Origin: Crocodylus rhombifer
Lineage: Eukaryota > Chordata > Crocodylia > Crocodylidae
DNA: 64,000 nucleotides
Assembly (NCBI GenBank): GCA_038503035.1
Contig: JAVSML010001079.1
Location: 62,001 to 126,000, forward strand
Direction: 5' to 3'
This document shows, one piece after another, positions 33,116 through 45,950 of the stretch. A model generated the notes under the pieces. It ran no database searches, had not been told where the DNA came from, and saw only the letters and a list, made by a program, of their open reading frames with translations. A program made the translations under genes and the position numbers. Each line of letters begins with the position of its first letter. Position 1 is the stretch's first letter.

Positions 33116-35400
33116 TTGACTGGAAATGTGAAGTTGCCAGAACTTGCAGCTGCTGTTCAGATCATTCTTATCTTTATTTTCAAGAGTTCATTACAACGTT
33201 CTATTCCAATCTTTCCCCTGGGGTTTTGCCATATTTGAAAAATCAAAATGTGCTCTTTTGCTTTCCTTAACAAATGGTTATTTTTGTTTTATACTTACAC
33301 AAGACGAGTTCCAAACAGCAGCCTTAATAAAGAAATCAATACCAAACTCTCCCGTAGTACTGTAGTTGCTCATCTGCCCAGCTTTCTTTCAGATTAATTG
33401 GCCAAAAGTAGTGAGGCCTAATATTCAGCTTGATGTCATTTTTCTGTCTGTATATAATGTGATAGCTTTTGAAGGCCTCATGTAATCAATTTTAAAAAGT
33501 CAGGGAATCTTCTAGGCATAAGGGAAAGAACTCTCTTAGTTTTTGTGACAATTAGAAAACTGGAAGACCTGACTTTCACTGTATCCATTTGATGTTGCAG
33601 ACAGAAGAAACTCAGTTATCATTCACTGTCTTTAGTTCAGTTGTATATTTCAAATCTCATTGGTTGAAGTATCCACATTCCACAGGGAGAGCTTATTCTC
33701 ATGAAATTTTATCCTATGCTGATAAACTCATGACACTCATTTGGTCTGGAGGAACTTCAAACACTGGGGTGTTTAACTGACTAACCTCTGAAGATTTTGT
33801 TGTTCATCATTACTTCATTACTTTTTCCATCTGTCGTGAGTTGCTGACAGTCTTGGAGCTGAACTCTGCAGTTCTTAATCAAGTAATATTCTGGTTGACT
33901 TATGCAAGTGTTGCTCATGAATAAGTAAAATAAGGATTCTGTATTGATTTGGATCTGTATAGATTAGTTCCAAGTCTGACCTTACAAGCATCCGTTTCAC
34001 ACTTTGTACATCCAATAACTAGTGCAGCTACTCCTGATTGTCACCAAGGTAACTAAGAAGCAAGACCAGGTTGTTTCAGTTCTTACTCTGACTCCTTTGT
34101 TTTGTTGATTTCACTTTCCTTTGCTTTCTTTCATGTTTTATCTGTTTGCCTTGCCTCAGAGATCTTTTCCCTGCATGGCAGTTCAACCTAGCTTTGTGCT
34201 TATGCAGCTGTCCTTTGGGTTATTTTCTCACAGTTCAATGTATTTCCTTCTAAATCACTTCACTTAGTCTGTATCTGCTTTCTACCTCCAGGCACTTCTG
34301 CCACTGCAATTTTGTCTAAATTTTGTTAATACTTCCATATAGTTAACAAGGCCAAGGTTGGACTTAATTTATTAATTTCCTTTTGACTTCTTTTGTATGT
34401 TCACCTCATCTAAGCTTTTGTAAGCAGTGAGGGAAAACAAATTACTCCGTGCAACACATGGCACAACATCAGCCAATCCTTTCTTACCCAATGTTATCAA
34501 ATTCCATCTTGGATGCTGTCCTTGGTACTGAATGCTTCCATATACCAAACTAAGGCAGATCAGGGAAAACTGTAAAGCTAAGATATTTCCGCAATAACTA
34601 TAATCAAATGGGCTAACTCTTTACTGTGAAAGAAAGCATTTTTGTATGGATTGTACAAATTCTTCAAATTACAAAAAAGCATAAATTAAATGAAATATTA
34701 CAAATGCATGCTTTTGATGTGGTGCCAGTTCCTAAGTATGCTTGTGAATCCCTCAATAAAATATATTGAAGATCTGAGAGAATCCCTTAAAAATCCTAGC
34801 CTGTGGCTATGTGGGTATGATTCTTCAATCACTTGCAGTGATATGTCAGAATAATGCCACTAAACTTGAAAGAGTTGCAACTGATATAAAGAACAGAAGA
34901 ATCAGACCAATAAAAAGTAGTATTTGCTTGCTTCATTACCAGCTGAACTACTTCTAAGTCTATGGGATTGGAAAGCTCCTTGCTATAGATGGGTATATGG
35001 CATAGGATAATAAATGACTCACTATATACAGTTTTCTGTTTTTAGGAGGAAACTTTTTATTGGGGTCCGGCAGTGTTTCATTGGTACTTCATCTGCCTTC
35101 AGTAGTCTGAAGTAGTGACATCACTCCTGCTGCTTTAGTAACCTGAATGTTGCCTTTACCAAGATGATCAGTGTCAGACAAGCAGAGTAAATGACTGGCC
35201 AGCCTGTCCCCAGTTTTGCAGATGATTTCCAGTTATCATCCTATGTTTTGCAGCTTCTCCCATATGCAACCAAAGAGGCACAAAAAAATGAATAGGGACA
35301 TCTAAAATGATGGGAAGACTGGCACAATCTTACAAGTTTTAGCAGGGGATCATAACACCTATGTAATGACCAGACTTGCTCTTTGCCAGACAAATCTGTG
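33116..35400. other. AT-rich unclassified sequence
   Basis: A decayed palindromic amniote MITE probably lies at 34815-34912 (GATTCTTCAATCACTTGCAG ... AACAGAAGAATCAGACC). The rest shows no coding or RNA feature. Confidence 0.4.
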
Positions 35401-35404
35401 TAAT

Positions 35405-35505
35405 CAGGAAGAAGGTAGGGGAGGGTGGCACCTTAGAGACTGACTGATCATAGCATCTAAAGAAGTAGGTTGGTGCCTATGAAAGCTCATGCCTCTGTGA
35501 CCCAG
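35405..35505 (+). repeat. SINE-like short dispersed repeat
   Basis: GGTGGCACCTTAGAGACTGA, then CATCTAAAGAAGTAGGTTGG and CCTATGAAAGCTCATGCC match a short repeat common in reptile genomes. The exact class (SINE or MITE-derived) is uncertain. Confidence 0.55.
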
Positions 35506-35507
35506 TG

Positions 35508-35730
35508 TGTGTGTCTATATGTGCACCCTTAAAGAGAAGTAAGGCAATTAATGTCACATTAGTTTCCATATTTAAGGTGCATTAAGGACAGATCTGCACT
35601 TGCCTATCCTTAATGCACCTTAAATATGTTGAATTAGTGTGATCTGGCACTAAATTTGATACTTGCATATAGCAGGTATCAAATTCAGGCCCGATTAGTT
35701 AAGGCGCTGTAACGCATGTGTAGACATGGT
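35508..35730. mobile_element. Fold-back MITE with 22-bp perfect hairpin
   Basis: Ends TGTGTCTATATGTGCACC and CGCATGTGTAGACATGG are inverted. CATATTTAAGGTGCATTAAG... (35567-35588) is perfectly inverted at 35607-35628 with an 18-nt loop. A second hairpin, ATTTGATACTTGC / GCAGGTATCAAAT, follows. Related in reverse orientation to the MITE at 32209. Confidence 0.75.
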
Positions 35731-35947
35731 ATGGCGCCTTAATGCTGTGTTAGTTGCACTGGCTGCAGCTGAGTCCATGGGTTTGTGCACTGCTGGCCAG
35801 TGCCTCCCAGAAGTGAAAGCAGCAGGTGCTTTTGCAGCCACTCGTGTCTCTACCACCTCAAGGCAGAGGCACAGGGTTGCTGGCTGGGCAATGCACTAGG
35901 CCTATGTTTAAGACTTCAAGTTAGATACTTCTCCATTGCTAGTAACC

Positions 35948-36102
35948 GTTTACATGAGATGTTTATTGTGCAGATGACTAACTAGGTGTGCAGTAAATGT
36001 TATGTGTCTACACATGTGGTCCTATTAGGCTGGAGTAGATTAATTAACTCTGCATCAGGACAGTACTTGTAAATACTCTGAAACAGTACACATGTAGATG
36101 CT
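35948..36102. mobile_element. Short MITE with TACATGAGATG end
   Basis: GTTTACATGAGATGTTTATT at the left and CACATGTAGATGC at the right are inverted versions of the shared MITE terminus. The interior has TGTGCAG and TTAATTAA words but is heavily decayed. Confidence 0.55.
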
Positions 36103-39100
36103 TCCCTGGCTGGGTGGGGCATGAGAGTGCTTCAGTGTGGGGGCTACCTGATGGCTGACCCCTGGGGCCTCCTGCCAGCTGTTGCTGCTCTGACCTGGTT
36201 CAACATGTTGTGGTCCCAGGTGCACATGCAGACATAGAACCTGGGAGCAATACATTCCAGAACAATAAGCTCCAGGGTTCATTTCTGTGTGCTGATAACA
36301 CATGCAGATGTGCGCACAGTAATCAAGATTAACTCTGAAGTAAATGCATTCATATAAACCTATATAGGTCTTTTGAGTGGAAAATATGACCCTGTGAGTA
36401 TGTGTGAATAGATGGCAGCTCCATATGTAATAAAATGACACCATGGTGTAGAAAGTAGATCCACTGTTTTATTTTGCAGTGGATCTATTATACACATAAG
36501 AAACTTACTGGGAATAAACAATTCAAAATTATCATGTGGCTTTGCAGCAGGAACATATTTGCCTCTCTTCTAGAAGGACAATTCTCAGACAGCTTTGTAG
36601 ATTGTAAATCTCAATTTACCACTATCTCTATTATATTTCTGTTGTGACCACAGCTGACCTATATCTCCATTGCATTATCTGCACCAAATGAAAACTGCAA
36701 AGCTGAGAGATTACTAAAGCAGTCAGCAGTGTTGGGGTTAGGCTTGAAGAAAAAGGGTGCTGGAGGAAGTAGTTGTTGACTGGCTGGACTATCTGTGATA
36801 TCACAGCACTAATACTCAGGTTCTCCCTTGCCTGCATCATTGTGTGGGTATTATCCAGCAGAAGGTGTTGTTATGCAGCTAGTAAACCAGTGAGGAGAGG
36901 AGCAGTGCTTTAGATGACCTGATGATTAAGTTTTAGTGATAGAATGCTCTAATATTGCTACACTTTTGGAGACAGAGACTACACCCCTGCCCTTCCTGAC
37001 ATAGACCTGAATAAGGAGCAACATGCGAAACCCTCTCATTAAAATCAAGCCAAATTATTTGATTCATTTCAAGGACAGAGGAAGTCACACTCTTCCCAAC
37101 TGTAGTTTATTAGGAGGGTAATTAAGGTTGTTCTCCTTTCTAGCTGTGCTGAAATCAGCTCAGTCCCTCAAAAAAAACCCCAGGTTGAGAGAAAAACCTC
37201 TCCCATGGATCTTTGGCAAGGTAAACATGGGATAATGTTAACCACCACAACTTGTCATGGTGCAACCCTCACCTCAGGGAAAAAGTTCCTTGTCACAAGT
37301 ATTTTTGCTCTGCTTGATATCATACACTGTGGACATTTTTTCAGTGTTTCAAGGAATAGAAGTCAGAGGCAACTGAATTAAGAAGGCAGGGCTTGTAAGC
37401 AATGAAACTCCCATAACCATGCTGATGCTGCTAATAGTTCAGGATTAACCACTTATGTTTTAAGTCCATGAGCCTAGGTTTCAAGGTTAGGCGAGTTAAG
37501 AATGATCAGATTTGGTAAACTGAGGATCCCAGTGCTATTTGAGGGCACAAAAATAGGCATTCAGGCATGGAAGGGTTGATGTAAGGTCCAGATGCATTAT
37601 TTGAGCATCCTAGTTTGGTGCCCAAGTTTCAACCTTGGGTCTACCAAAGGTCAAATGAAATGTCTATTGGCTAGTTGTTAATGGCCATATTTTCAAAAGG
37701 AAAAGTCCTGTGTTAATACTTTGTAGTTACAGCATTTGCTACCCTCAGAAGAGCCAGATACTAAACATTGAGATTTCCTCCAAAAATCATGAGTCCCCCT
37801 TCCCCACCATCAGTCATTTTTTTCAATATTTTGGTTTTTTAATTCCCCTCTGTTGGTTTGCCAGTGTGTGCATGTGACAATTTTACGTTAAAAAGTTTAC
37901 AGTGCACACAAAACATATGCTTCATCATGGTTGCTCAAGCAGAGACTCCACTTATAGTTTGTTCACTTGTAAGAGAAGGGAATTGTTATTTATTTATTTT
38001 TGCTATTATTTCCTTGACTCACTACCTTCCTTTTCCCCCGCATAATTCCTCTCCTGTAGCAGAGCTATAAAATGTGACTGGAAATGAACAATGAGCATGA
38101 AAGAAACAAATACAAAGTACTCTTTCATGTATCAAGTTTTCCAATTATTTTTCAATAAAGATTTATGTGAGTTGCAAAGACCTCCACATGTAAGAATGTC
38201 TTACAATCATTTTCTAAAGTGCTGGAAAAATCCTAACCCAAGCAGAATTTTCTGTAACTTAGGGCTGAAATCACCATACTTAGCTGCATACTAGATGCAC
38301 CTTTCTTCCAAAAATCAGCCCTCCAAAATTGAGGTGTGTGATTTGAGTAGGGAATCCAATTTTTCTTCACTAGAATAACAGCATGGAGGAATAGGAGCAT
38401 GGAGAGGCAGTACTACAAGATGGCTGCCAGCTTCTCTCTCAGGCAGTAAGAGGAGAGATGAAATCCAGTGTTGACCATTTTGTAGTTGCCCTCAAATTGG
38501 CAAGTTTTTGCCAAAAAAGCCAGGTCTAAGCCATGACTGGGAGAAAAAAAAGCTTTTTTCTCTACATTTTGCCTTCCAAAAGCAAGGTTCATTTCTTATT
38601 TGAGGAGTGTGTTGTTTCTGAAAATTCTCCTACATTCAAGACATTTGGAGATAATGATGAATTGATCTTTTTTGCGTTGTTTCTACCAACCACAAAAAGG
38701 TATAAAGTAATACCTCAATTATAAGGAGTATAGATTTAAAGTATATATAAAATTATTCTAATAGTTAATTAATTTTTACTTCTAATGATTCTTCTTTCCA
38801 CCATCCCAGGACTTGTTCTTTGCCTGAGACACATTCACAGCTCCTTTCCACCCAGACTCCTGCAGCCTCATATCCATATATAAATAGACTGTAGGAAAGT
38901 AGCATAAAATTGTAGCCAATTGACAGGGAACAATGCCAGTGCTGCTTATCCATGTTATCCAATGAACCTAAGGGTCAGAAAAGCAAGCCCTTGGAGTAGT
39001 GTCAGAACCCACCAGCCCTCTTCTTGAATATGGACTACTAACACACAAAAGGGAAAGATCTGTGAAGACAGAAGAAGTATGGTTCAGTGGTACCTTGGAA

Positions 39101-42100
39101 GGGAGGTGGGGCTGGGTTTTGGGTTCTTTGGGCAATGCTTCAGCTATGTTTGGGTGATTAGAGAACTTTGGTAGGAGTCAGAGATGCTTGTTCAAACCCC
39201 TTTTTGCTTGAGGTAAGCCTAGAACCTGGAGGCCTCACAACCTGGGCATGTACTCGACCACAAGGCTACTAGGATAAAAGGTGGGAGGGCTTTGTGGCAG
39301 CACAGGAAGTGGCACTACTGTGCAGAGCCACCTGCCTTATTGTGCCAGGCCCAAAAACCTCACTTTGAATGTCTCCCATGGGGTGCCTACAGGCAGTTGT
39401 CCCACCTCCTAGAGAACACCCATAAGCCTGGGGTAACGCAGCCACCACCCAGGCACTGGTCTCTGGTAGGGTTCTGTGCAGCCTGGGACACACAGACCCT
39501 ACAAGCCTTGTGGGTGCTTTGCCCACAGTAATATTTCTGGGTGCCTCTTACATCCCAAAGCATTCCAAGATTGTGTTCCCTCAGTCCTACCCGAGGTTAC
39601 ATAAATAGACAAGCTCTGCTGGCCAAGCTGGGAGAATAAAAGGTTTGCCTCTCCCCTTTCAACAGTAACACAACACGATACACTGTAACCAGATAACTGT
39701 ATTGATCAGGGAGGGGGGTAGACCAAGGAAGTCAGAATACACTTTAAGCAAACATAATCAGTCAGAGTCTCAAATAGTCTTGGACATAATAATCCTTTTG
39801 AACATGTCTGGCCTAGACATAAATCCTAACTCCTGGCTAATTTCCAAGTCTTTACTTACAGAGAATCATCCAAGCGGCAGCCTCGAGGCACTTTTCTTGT
39901 GGCTTTTTCAAATGCCCCCTAGAAGAAGAGAGTGTTCCCCCCTTCCCTCAGGAATTTATGGTTGACCAGCCTGAACTAAAAAGATAGCAAGGTGGGGAGG
40001 GTGGGTCACCTGGAATGATCCAAGTAAGGGGCAGGGAGAGGAGTATTTTTTCACAGGCTTTCTTCTCTATTTTCTTGAGACAGTTACACATTCACTTGGA
40101 TGAGCCTTTTCCATTGCCGATAGAACCAGAATCTAACATCTTCATAAAGTGCCAAAAATTGTAATTATGTGGCTACACTTGGAGCTTAAAGATGAAATTG
40201 GATTAGACTTTAAAATACTTCCTCTGGGTGACACACAGCACCTCTAGTAAAACTAGAAACTGATCCCATGGCTTCCCAGTCCCACTGTAGACCACCCTCC
40301 CTCACTACACATGGCTTCATTCAGCGATAGCCTCCAGTACCCTGCTAGCTGGCTTCCTGGCAAACAAGCAATATTAAATAGGTTTGTACTGGAGCTGCTT
40401 TATTATAGTCAGTGCCCACAGAGATATCATTTCCTTTGCACATGGGGAGTAAGCAGCACTTGTATGAGGAATATTGCAGGAGTAATGTAGGGTTAAATGA
40501 GTATCACAGTGCAGAGATACAGAGTCTATGTTGCATGCCAGGTGAAAGTATGTGTGGGATTACTTATTAGTCACATTCAGAGAGGACCATCATTAAACAA
40601 ATAGGAGCACTGCACTAACTTCTAACTGTTCTGAAATAAGTCTGAGATGCATTGAGGCAGCACTGAAAAAAACTAGGAGGTCTTTGTGTGTCAAGAGTAT
40701 ATGTCTGTTAGAATGTAAGGTTGAGTTTTCCTTTTTACTCTGCTGAGAAATAGTGAGAAGATGGTAGGGAGTGGAAGAGGCTGAGGGTTCCTCCAGGATA
40801 ACCTAAACATACATAATTAGAGGTACAAAAGGAAATCAGCAGCCCCTATCCACCAACCTTTTCACTTTCCTGGCTGTAGCCTCCAGCTCCGTTAATTATT
40901 TCCTATACAGCCTATGTCAATGTCAGCCTTAGTTGAGGGAGGGGTAGGGAGACAGAAGAAAAACAAAACAACAAAAAAGAAACAACAAACTAAAAACCAA
41001 TATCCCTTTGGACATATAAATTATTGATACTCTTTCATTTCTTGATCTCTTTGGTGGCTGGCTTTGTTTTCTGGTTTTGAAATTACAGAATAAAAACACA
41101 TTTTTAGAGTCCCAACACTCCAAAGTAGAGTATTTTTTTCTTTGTCCTACATAACATATATATACATTTTCTCTCAGTGTCTGTTTATCAATTGGATTTT
41201 CATTCCTTAAAGAGTGCTTCCTACCTCTTGCTGCCAGCGAATGATAAGTTGTTGTGTGCTTGAATGAAGTGTATCCTGGGAACTCTCTGATGCACCGGTT
41301 ATGTGTCAATCTAATGGTGTAGCATGTGCATGTGCATGTGCATGTATTTATCCAGGGATGACCAAACAAAGACTCTCTCCAAGCTGGCAATGAAGACTGG
41401 TGATGTAGAATCTCATGGGATCCCGGACATGTATGAAGCTGGAAGCTGGAGTGGTCTCCTATTTACCACTGATTCCCAGCCCTGAGAAAGGACTAGGTAA
41501 TGTTGCAATATACAGCATGGTCTGGTCAGCCATTCAGATGAGTTAAGAAGTCAAACACATTTTAGGATTTTTTTTGCAAATTTGGGAGATAAAAAATCCC
41601 AGTGCATTCATTCTACTGACTAAAGAACTCATGTTAACATTCCCCATTTAAAATACAGCATTGGCCTGCTTGTAAAATGAGCTTTGAAGTGTTGAGCTGA
41701 CAAACCCCAGGGGAAAGCATGTCTTTTATTAACAACTGCTGGTACACTTCAGGAGCCTAATTCTAATATTTAGTCAAAACCTTTTCTGTAAGAGTAAAAG
41801 GAATCATTGGATTGGGAAACCCACTGGACATGGCAGGAGAAATTGGCACTATTTTACTGTTCACTCCCATGCTTTGCTATCCATTTCCTTCCTTCATAGT
41901 TTAATTTAAACTCTCCTAGGGAGGGGATAATCCATTTTGCCACCTTGTCTGATTAGAATTATTGCTGGGGCACTAGAAATATGTTGTCATGTATCCATAC
42001 CTGCCAGTATTACAGAGCGAGCTGTGAATTTTTTTATAAAAGTGCAAAAATATCATGGGACCTGAAGTTCTGTTGACTTTAATTTTGATTTAGGAAATTA

Positions 42101-43130
42101 AATCTCATTTTTTAAATTGGATTAGGTGTTTAGGTTTCTAAATCACTTATGCATTTTGAACCCCTAAGTCCCTGTTTGTACAGAATAATACAGCATATTC
42201 TCTGTATGCAACATATTATTCAACTGTAAATTAAGGCTACTATGTGCCCAGATTTATATTAAATATTTTTATTTAATATAGGAAAATATTTTTATTTAAT
42301 ATAGGAAAAAATGGTCCAGTTCTCTCTATCTGATATCTATTCTATACTGTATATAATTTAAATTAATGGAGGACTGCCTTAAGCCCTTACTTAGTAATAT
42401 TATTCATGAGAGGAAGCTTTGGGGGACCAGGCTATTAGCAATAGGATATGGAGCTTTATTCTTTAAGATCAGAAGCCCAAGCCCTGTTGAGAACCATCTT
42501 GATTCAAAATGGTTACCCTCTGTGGCCTCTGTCAAGATAAAACTTGCAATCTCAGTTCAGCTCTTAGCAGGTTCTGTAGGTGTCCATGTCACAAAACTGT
42601 AGTTACTGGGGTTGATTGTAAATCTAGTCGGTAGTCTAAGCACAGGCTGAATAAACCAAACTGCAGTAACCTGACTAATCTGCCTTCCATAAAATGTGTG
42701 GTTCACAGTCAGAAAACAGGCACACCTGGCAGGATAGCACAAAGTAGATCAATATTGATACTTACCAAGCTATCAATAAACAGAGATCCTCACCAACCAA
42801 AGATGGCTTTGCTTGGGTGCAGTAGGACACCCACATGCTTTCACATACAAGTCTTAAATTTCACTTAGAGCCGGTCCATACCATGGATCTCCAACAACTA
42901 GAAGGGCTTCCAGTAATGTGGTCTCCCTGCTTGTTTGTGTCAGCTACAGTCCCCACAGCAGAGACGGAACAATCTGGCAGCACTTCCACTTCACGGATTT
43001 CCTTTGGTCCGAACATTGTGGATCCCACTCCCAGCTTTCTGGATTCTGCCTTTAATTCATCCCTGCTTAGAAAATGCATCAGATAGCAGCTGTTATCCTT
43101 TTCTCTGCATCAGCTCAGGCAGGATTTTTG
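36103..43130. other. Largely unclassified 7-kb stretch
   Basis: A CATGTG microsatellite lies at 41323-41345. TTTAGGTTTCTAAATCAC near 42130 and GGGCACAAAAATAGGCATTC near 37541 look like scraps of old amniote repeats. ACATAAATAGACAAGC (39598) and GGGAGAATAAAAGG (39631) resemble LTR promoter and poly(A) features, but no LTR ends were found. A 153-codon minus-strand frame (40929-41390) has no domain. No exon is supported. Confidence 0.4.
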
Positions 43131-43134
43131 GTCT

Positions 43135-43265
43135 TAGTTTATTCAATTACGCAACAACTCTGTGAAGCAAGGTCGATATGAAGATCCCCTTTTTGAGACC
43201 TTGACAAATTAGTGACTTGTCCAAGGTTGAAGAGAAGAGTTAGTGTCAAATCTTGGGATTATAAC
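43135..43265 (+). repeat. Decayed MIR/L2-like repeat
   Basis: CAACAACTCTGTGAAGCAAG, AAGATCCCCTTTTTGAGACC, TTAGTGACTTGTCCAAGGTT and GTCAAATCTTGGGATTATAA follow the well-known conserved order of MIR/L2 tails. Confidence 0.65.
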
Positions 43266-44205
43266 ATAACAGTTCTTGATTCAGGGGCTTGGTGATCTGA
43301 GAATGGCTGATACAGAATGAAATATGAACACGCTGAATTTTTTATATTGCAGTTCAAGAATATTTGGGCTGGATTCATCAAAGGAATAACCAGGAGAGAT
43401 ATTTTTCATTTGTAGAATCTTAATGAATACATGACTTTGCCATTCATTATTTATCTACTTTCCTATTTTAATTAATAGTTCTAGTGGCCATTTATGATTT
43501 TCTATATTTATAGAAAGCCAGTACTTCAAAAATATTGAATTATGCTGCTATCTATACTTGTGCCTTTTTTAAAACTTCCCTGCTAATACTAAGGATTGAA
43601 GACCATTGTTGGATGAATGAGGGAGAAGAACATCATTTATTTTCTGTTTTTTTAATGTCATGTCAAAAGTTGACTCCTTTGTTCCACCTCCCCTCCCCAA
43701 TGTTTTTTTTTTACAATGCAGCTGATAAATAGAGCAACCAAGGAAGTTGATTGTTTCATGCGCATATAGGTGCCACGAGAGGCCACCACACAACTCATGA
43801 AATAAGCTGCATGAAGGTAATAAATAAATATCCTGAAAAAAATCAGAAGTGCAGATAGCAAACAGGAGTTTTCCAGCATGTAGAGGTGGTACTGCTAATC
43901 TAGCTACTTCTTTGGTGCCCTCCATCAAAAATAACATATCCCTTGTACAGTTTTTGGTAACACCTGGATACCCCTACGTGTTCTGACAGGGTGGACCAGG
44001 TTATTCTGGGGAAGTCCCTACCGCTTTGATATAGGGTAGGTTTTGAAGTATGGTTCAAGCAATTCTAGGTAGTTTAGAAGCTGTAGATGGTCAAGATTTA
44101 CTTGGCCTTGCAGCAGTTGTTCCAGAAGCAGTAGTAGGTTTAAAAAAATAAGATGACTTAGAAACTATTTGGAAGTAGTGTTCAAAGAAGGACTGGTTTT
44201 AAAGA
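43266..44205. other. Unclassified sequence
   Basis: Overlapping 122- and 73-codon minus-strand frames (43569-43937) are low in information and lack domains. No other feature recognised. Confidence 0.35.
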
Positions 44206-44330
44206 TTCATAGATGTGTAGGCCAGCAGGACCAGTGTGATGGTCTGACTTCCTGTATAACACAAGCTAAGGAATCTTGTTGGTCTGAATGAATTAGCTAG
44301 TCCAACTCATCATTTGGCTCTATTCACATG
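44206..44330 (-). mobile_element. CR1 LINE 3' fragment
   Basis: GATTCATAGATGTGTAGGCC, AGCAGGACCAGTGTGATGGT and CTGACTTCCTGTATAACACA read as a reversed CR1 3' tail, well diverged and truncated. Confidence 0.65.
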
Positions 44331-44461
44331 TAGGTAAGCGTTCATTTTTTTATGTGATAAGTTACTCCTGCAAGTTTGTCTCTCTGAATCTGAAAGTACA
44401 GTTCATGAAAGTTAGCACTCATCAATATGAGAAAGAATGGCAGAGTGGATCACTCTAGAAA

Positions 44462-44735
44462 CAGTAGGAAAAGGGTGGCCAACATGTGACATGGGTGCCA
44501 CAGGTAGCACAGGAAGCGTGAGGCATGCAGCAGCTTAGGGAGGGGACAGGCAGCACAGTGGCAGACAGGGCAGGAAGTAAAGCAGTAGATTGTGCAGGGA
44601 GCAGAAGGCAGAGCAGCAGATTGGGCAGAGGAAGGAGATTGATGTGTCCCCTCAAGGAGGGTGTGGGACTAATTTATGGCACAATTGCCAAAAAGGTTGG
44701 CCTCAGTTGCCAAAAGGTTTGGCCTTGTGCCACTG
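44462..44735. mobile_element. Possible decayed hAT element
   Basis: CAGTAGGAAAAGGGTGGCCAAC at the left resembles a CAGGGGTGGCCAAC hAT end, and AAGGTTTGGCCTTGTGCCACTG at the right is partly its inverse. Flanks TCTAGAAA and ATAGATAT agree at only 5 of 8. Boundaries and class are weak. Confidence 0.4.
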
Positions 44736-45942
44736 ATAGATATATTGGTTCTAAAGGAATCCTCATTTTCCTTTGCAGGGCAGTTTTCTAGTGTGGGACT
44801 AAGGCCTGAGACCCATACAACCTCAACAAAATGGGGAAGACAGCTGAAATGTAATTGAGCTGCATCTCTTGAAAATTCCCCTTGAAAGCAGCAAAAGCAG
44901 GGACATGGAAGGGTTGTCATTTTCAGAATGATAGATATGAGAAACAAAGATAGGATAATGGCATCACCAACAAAATCCAAAGAGACAGAGGATAATGTAA
45001 ATGCTACAGTCTTCTCCCTTGCCCCGTTAACTGGAGCAGCTGGTACATAAGCTATGCAACATGCTCTATTCCCACTTTCAAAGGGATTTCAGAGGGTGGA
45101 GAGAGGTTGAAGCAGCTTTTAAAATTTGGTTTTTAAATATTTAAGGAAGATTGGCTCTAGCACTATTAGAAAGTGTAGAAGAGACATCTAAAGAAATATC
45201 AGATCATAAAACCATGTTTCCAGGCACTCGGCTGCAAGTCAGGAGGTCACGGGCACAGTGAGTTCATTATAATTTTACAAAGTAGTCAATCCAATGCAAA
45301 AATGGAATCCATTTGAAAAAGTTTGCCTTTCATTGTTTGGCTTTTAACAGCTTTGCACAGTATGCAAATATCAGGGGGAGACCAGTGAATACATGGTTAG
45401 TTTATGTAAGGTGTCTTAAAATAAAATAATATGAATGGAAAGGAAAATTCTGGCTCCAGTGAAGACAGTGGCAGAAATCCCATGGGGGGATGGGATTTCA
45501 CCCAGGGTCTCCTACTTAACTGCTTTATTCTCTTTGATGAATGGGGGAAAATGTCCCTCTTACTCTCTTGGATACACAACCTAATGGATGTGGGAATGTG
45601 TCAAACAGGAGAAAATAGTTCCAAGTATTTAAAAAAAATTCTTACTTATGCTTATGATCCTAAAATTTCAGAAACCCCCCCCCCAAATGAATTGGCAGCA
45701 GATCACCTTTTTCAATAAAAATAACTTTTAAGGTGGACTTAACTTTATGTTAAAATGTCACAAATTGAAATGGGACTGAGTTTGAGTTCATGACACATGA
45801 ATTGATTCAATTTTCAAATATTTTGGAATGATAATGTACAAGTATTTCCTACATTCATATTTGAGAGATGTAGGACAGAGTCTAAATATATTCAGAGCTG
45901 GAAGATTTTTGAAGAGTATAAATGTTAACAACTCTTCTTATG
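44736..45942. other. Unclassified sequence
   Basis: Nothing recognised; short poly-C tract at 45675-45683. Confidence 0.35.
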
Positions 45943-45950
45943 ATCTGTTG

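Noticed and set aside
39598..39650. Possible LTR promoter and poly(A) signal
   Set aside because: ATAAATAG and AATAAAAG are common AT-rich words, and no TG...CA ends or second copy were found.
40929..41390. 153-codon minus-strand frame with a hydrophobic C-terminus
   Set aside because: The CTCTCT peptide is a CATGTG microsatellite and the hydrophobic tail comes from an A-rich tract; no homologous family recognised.
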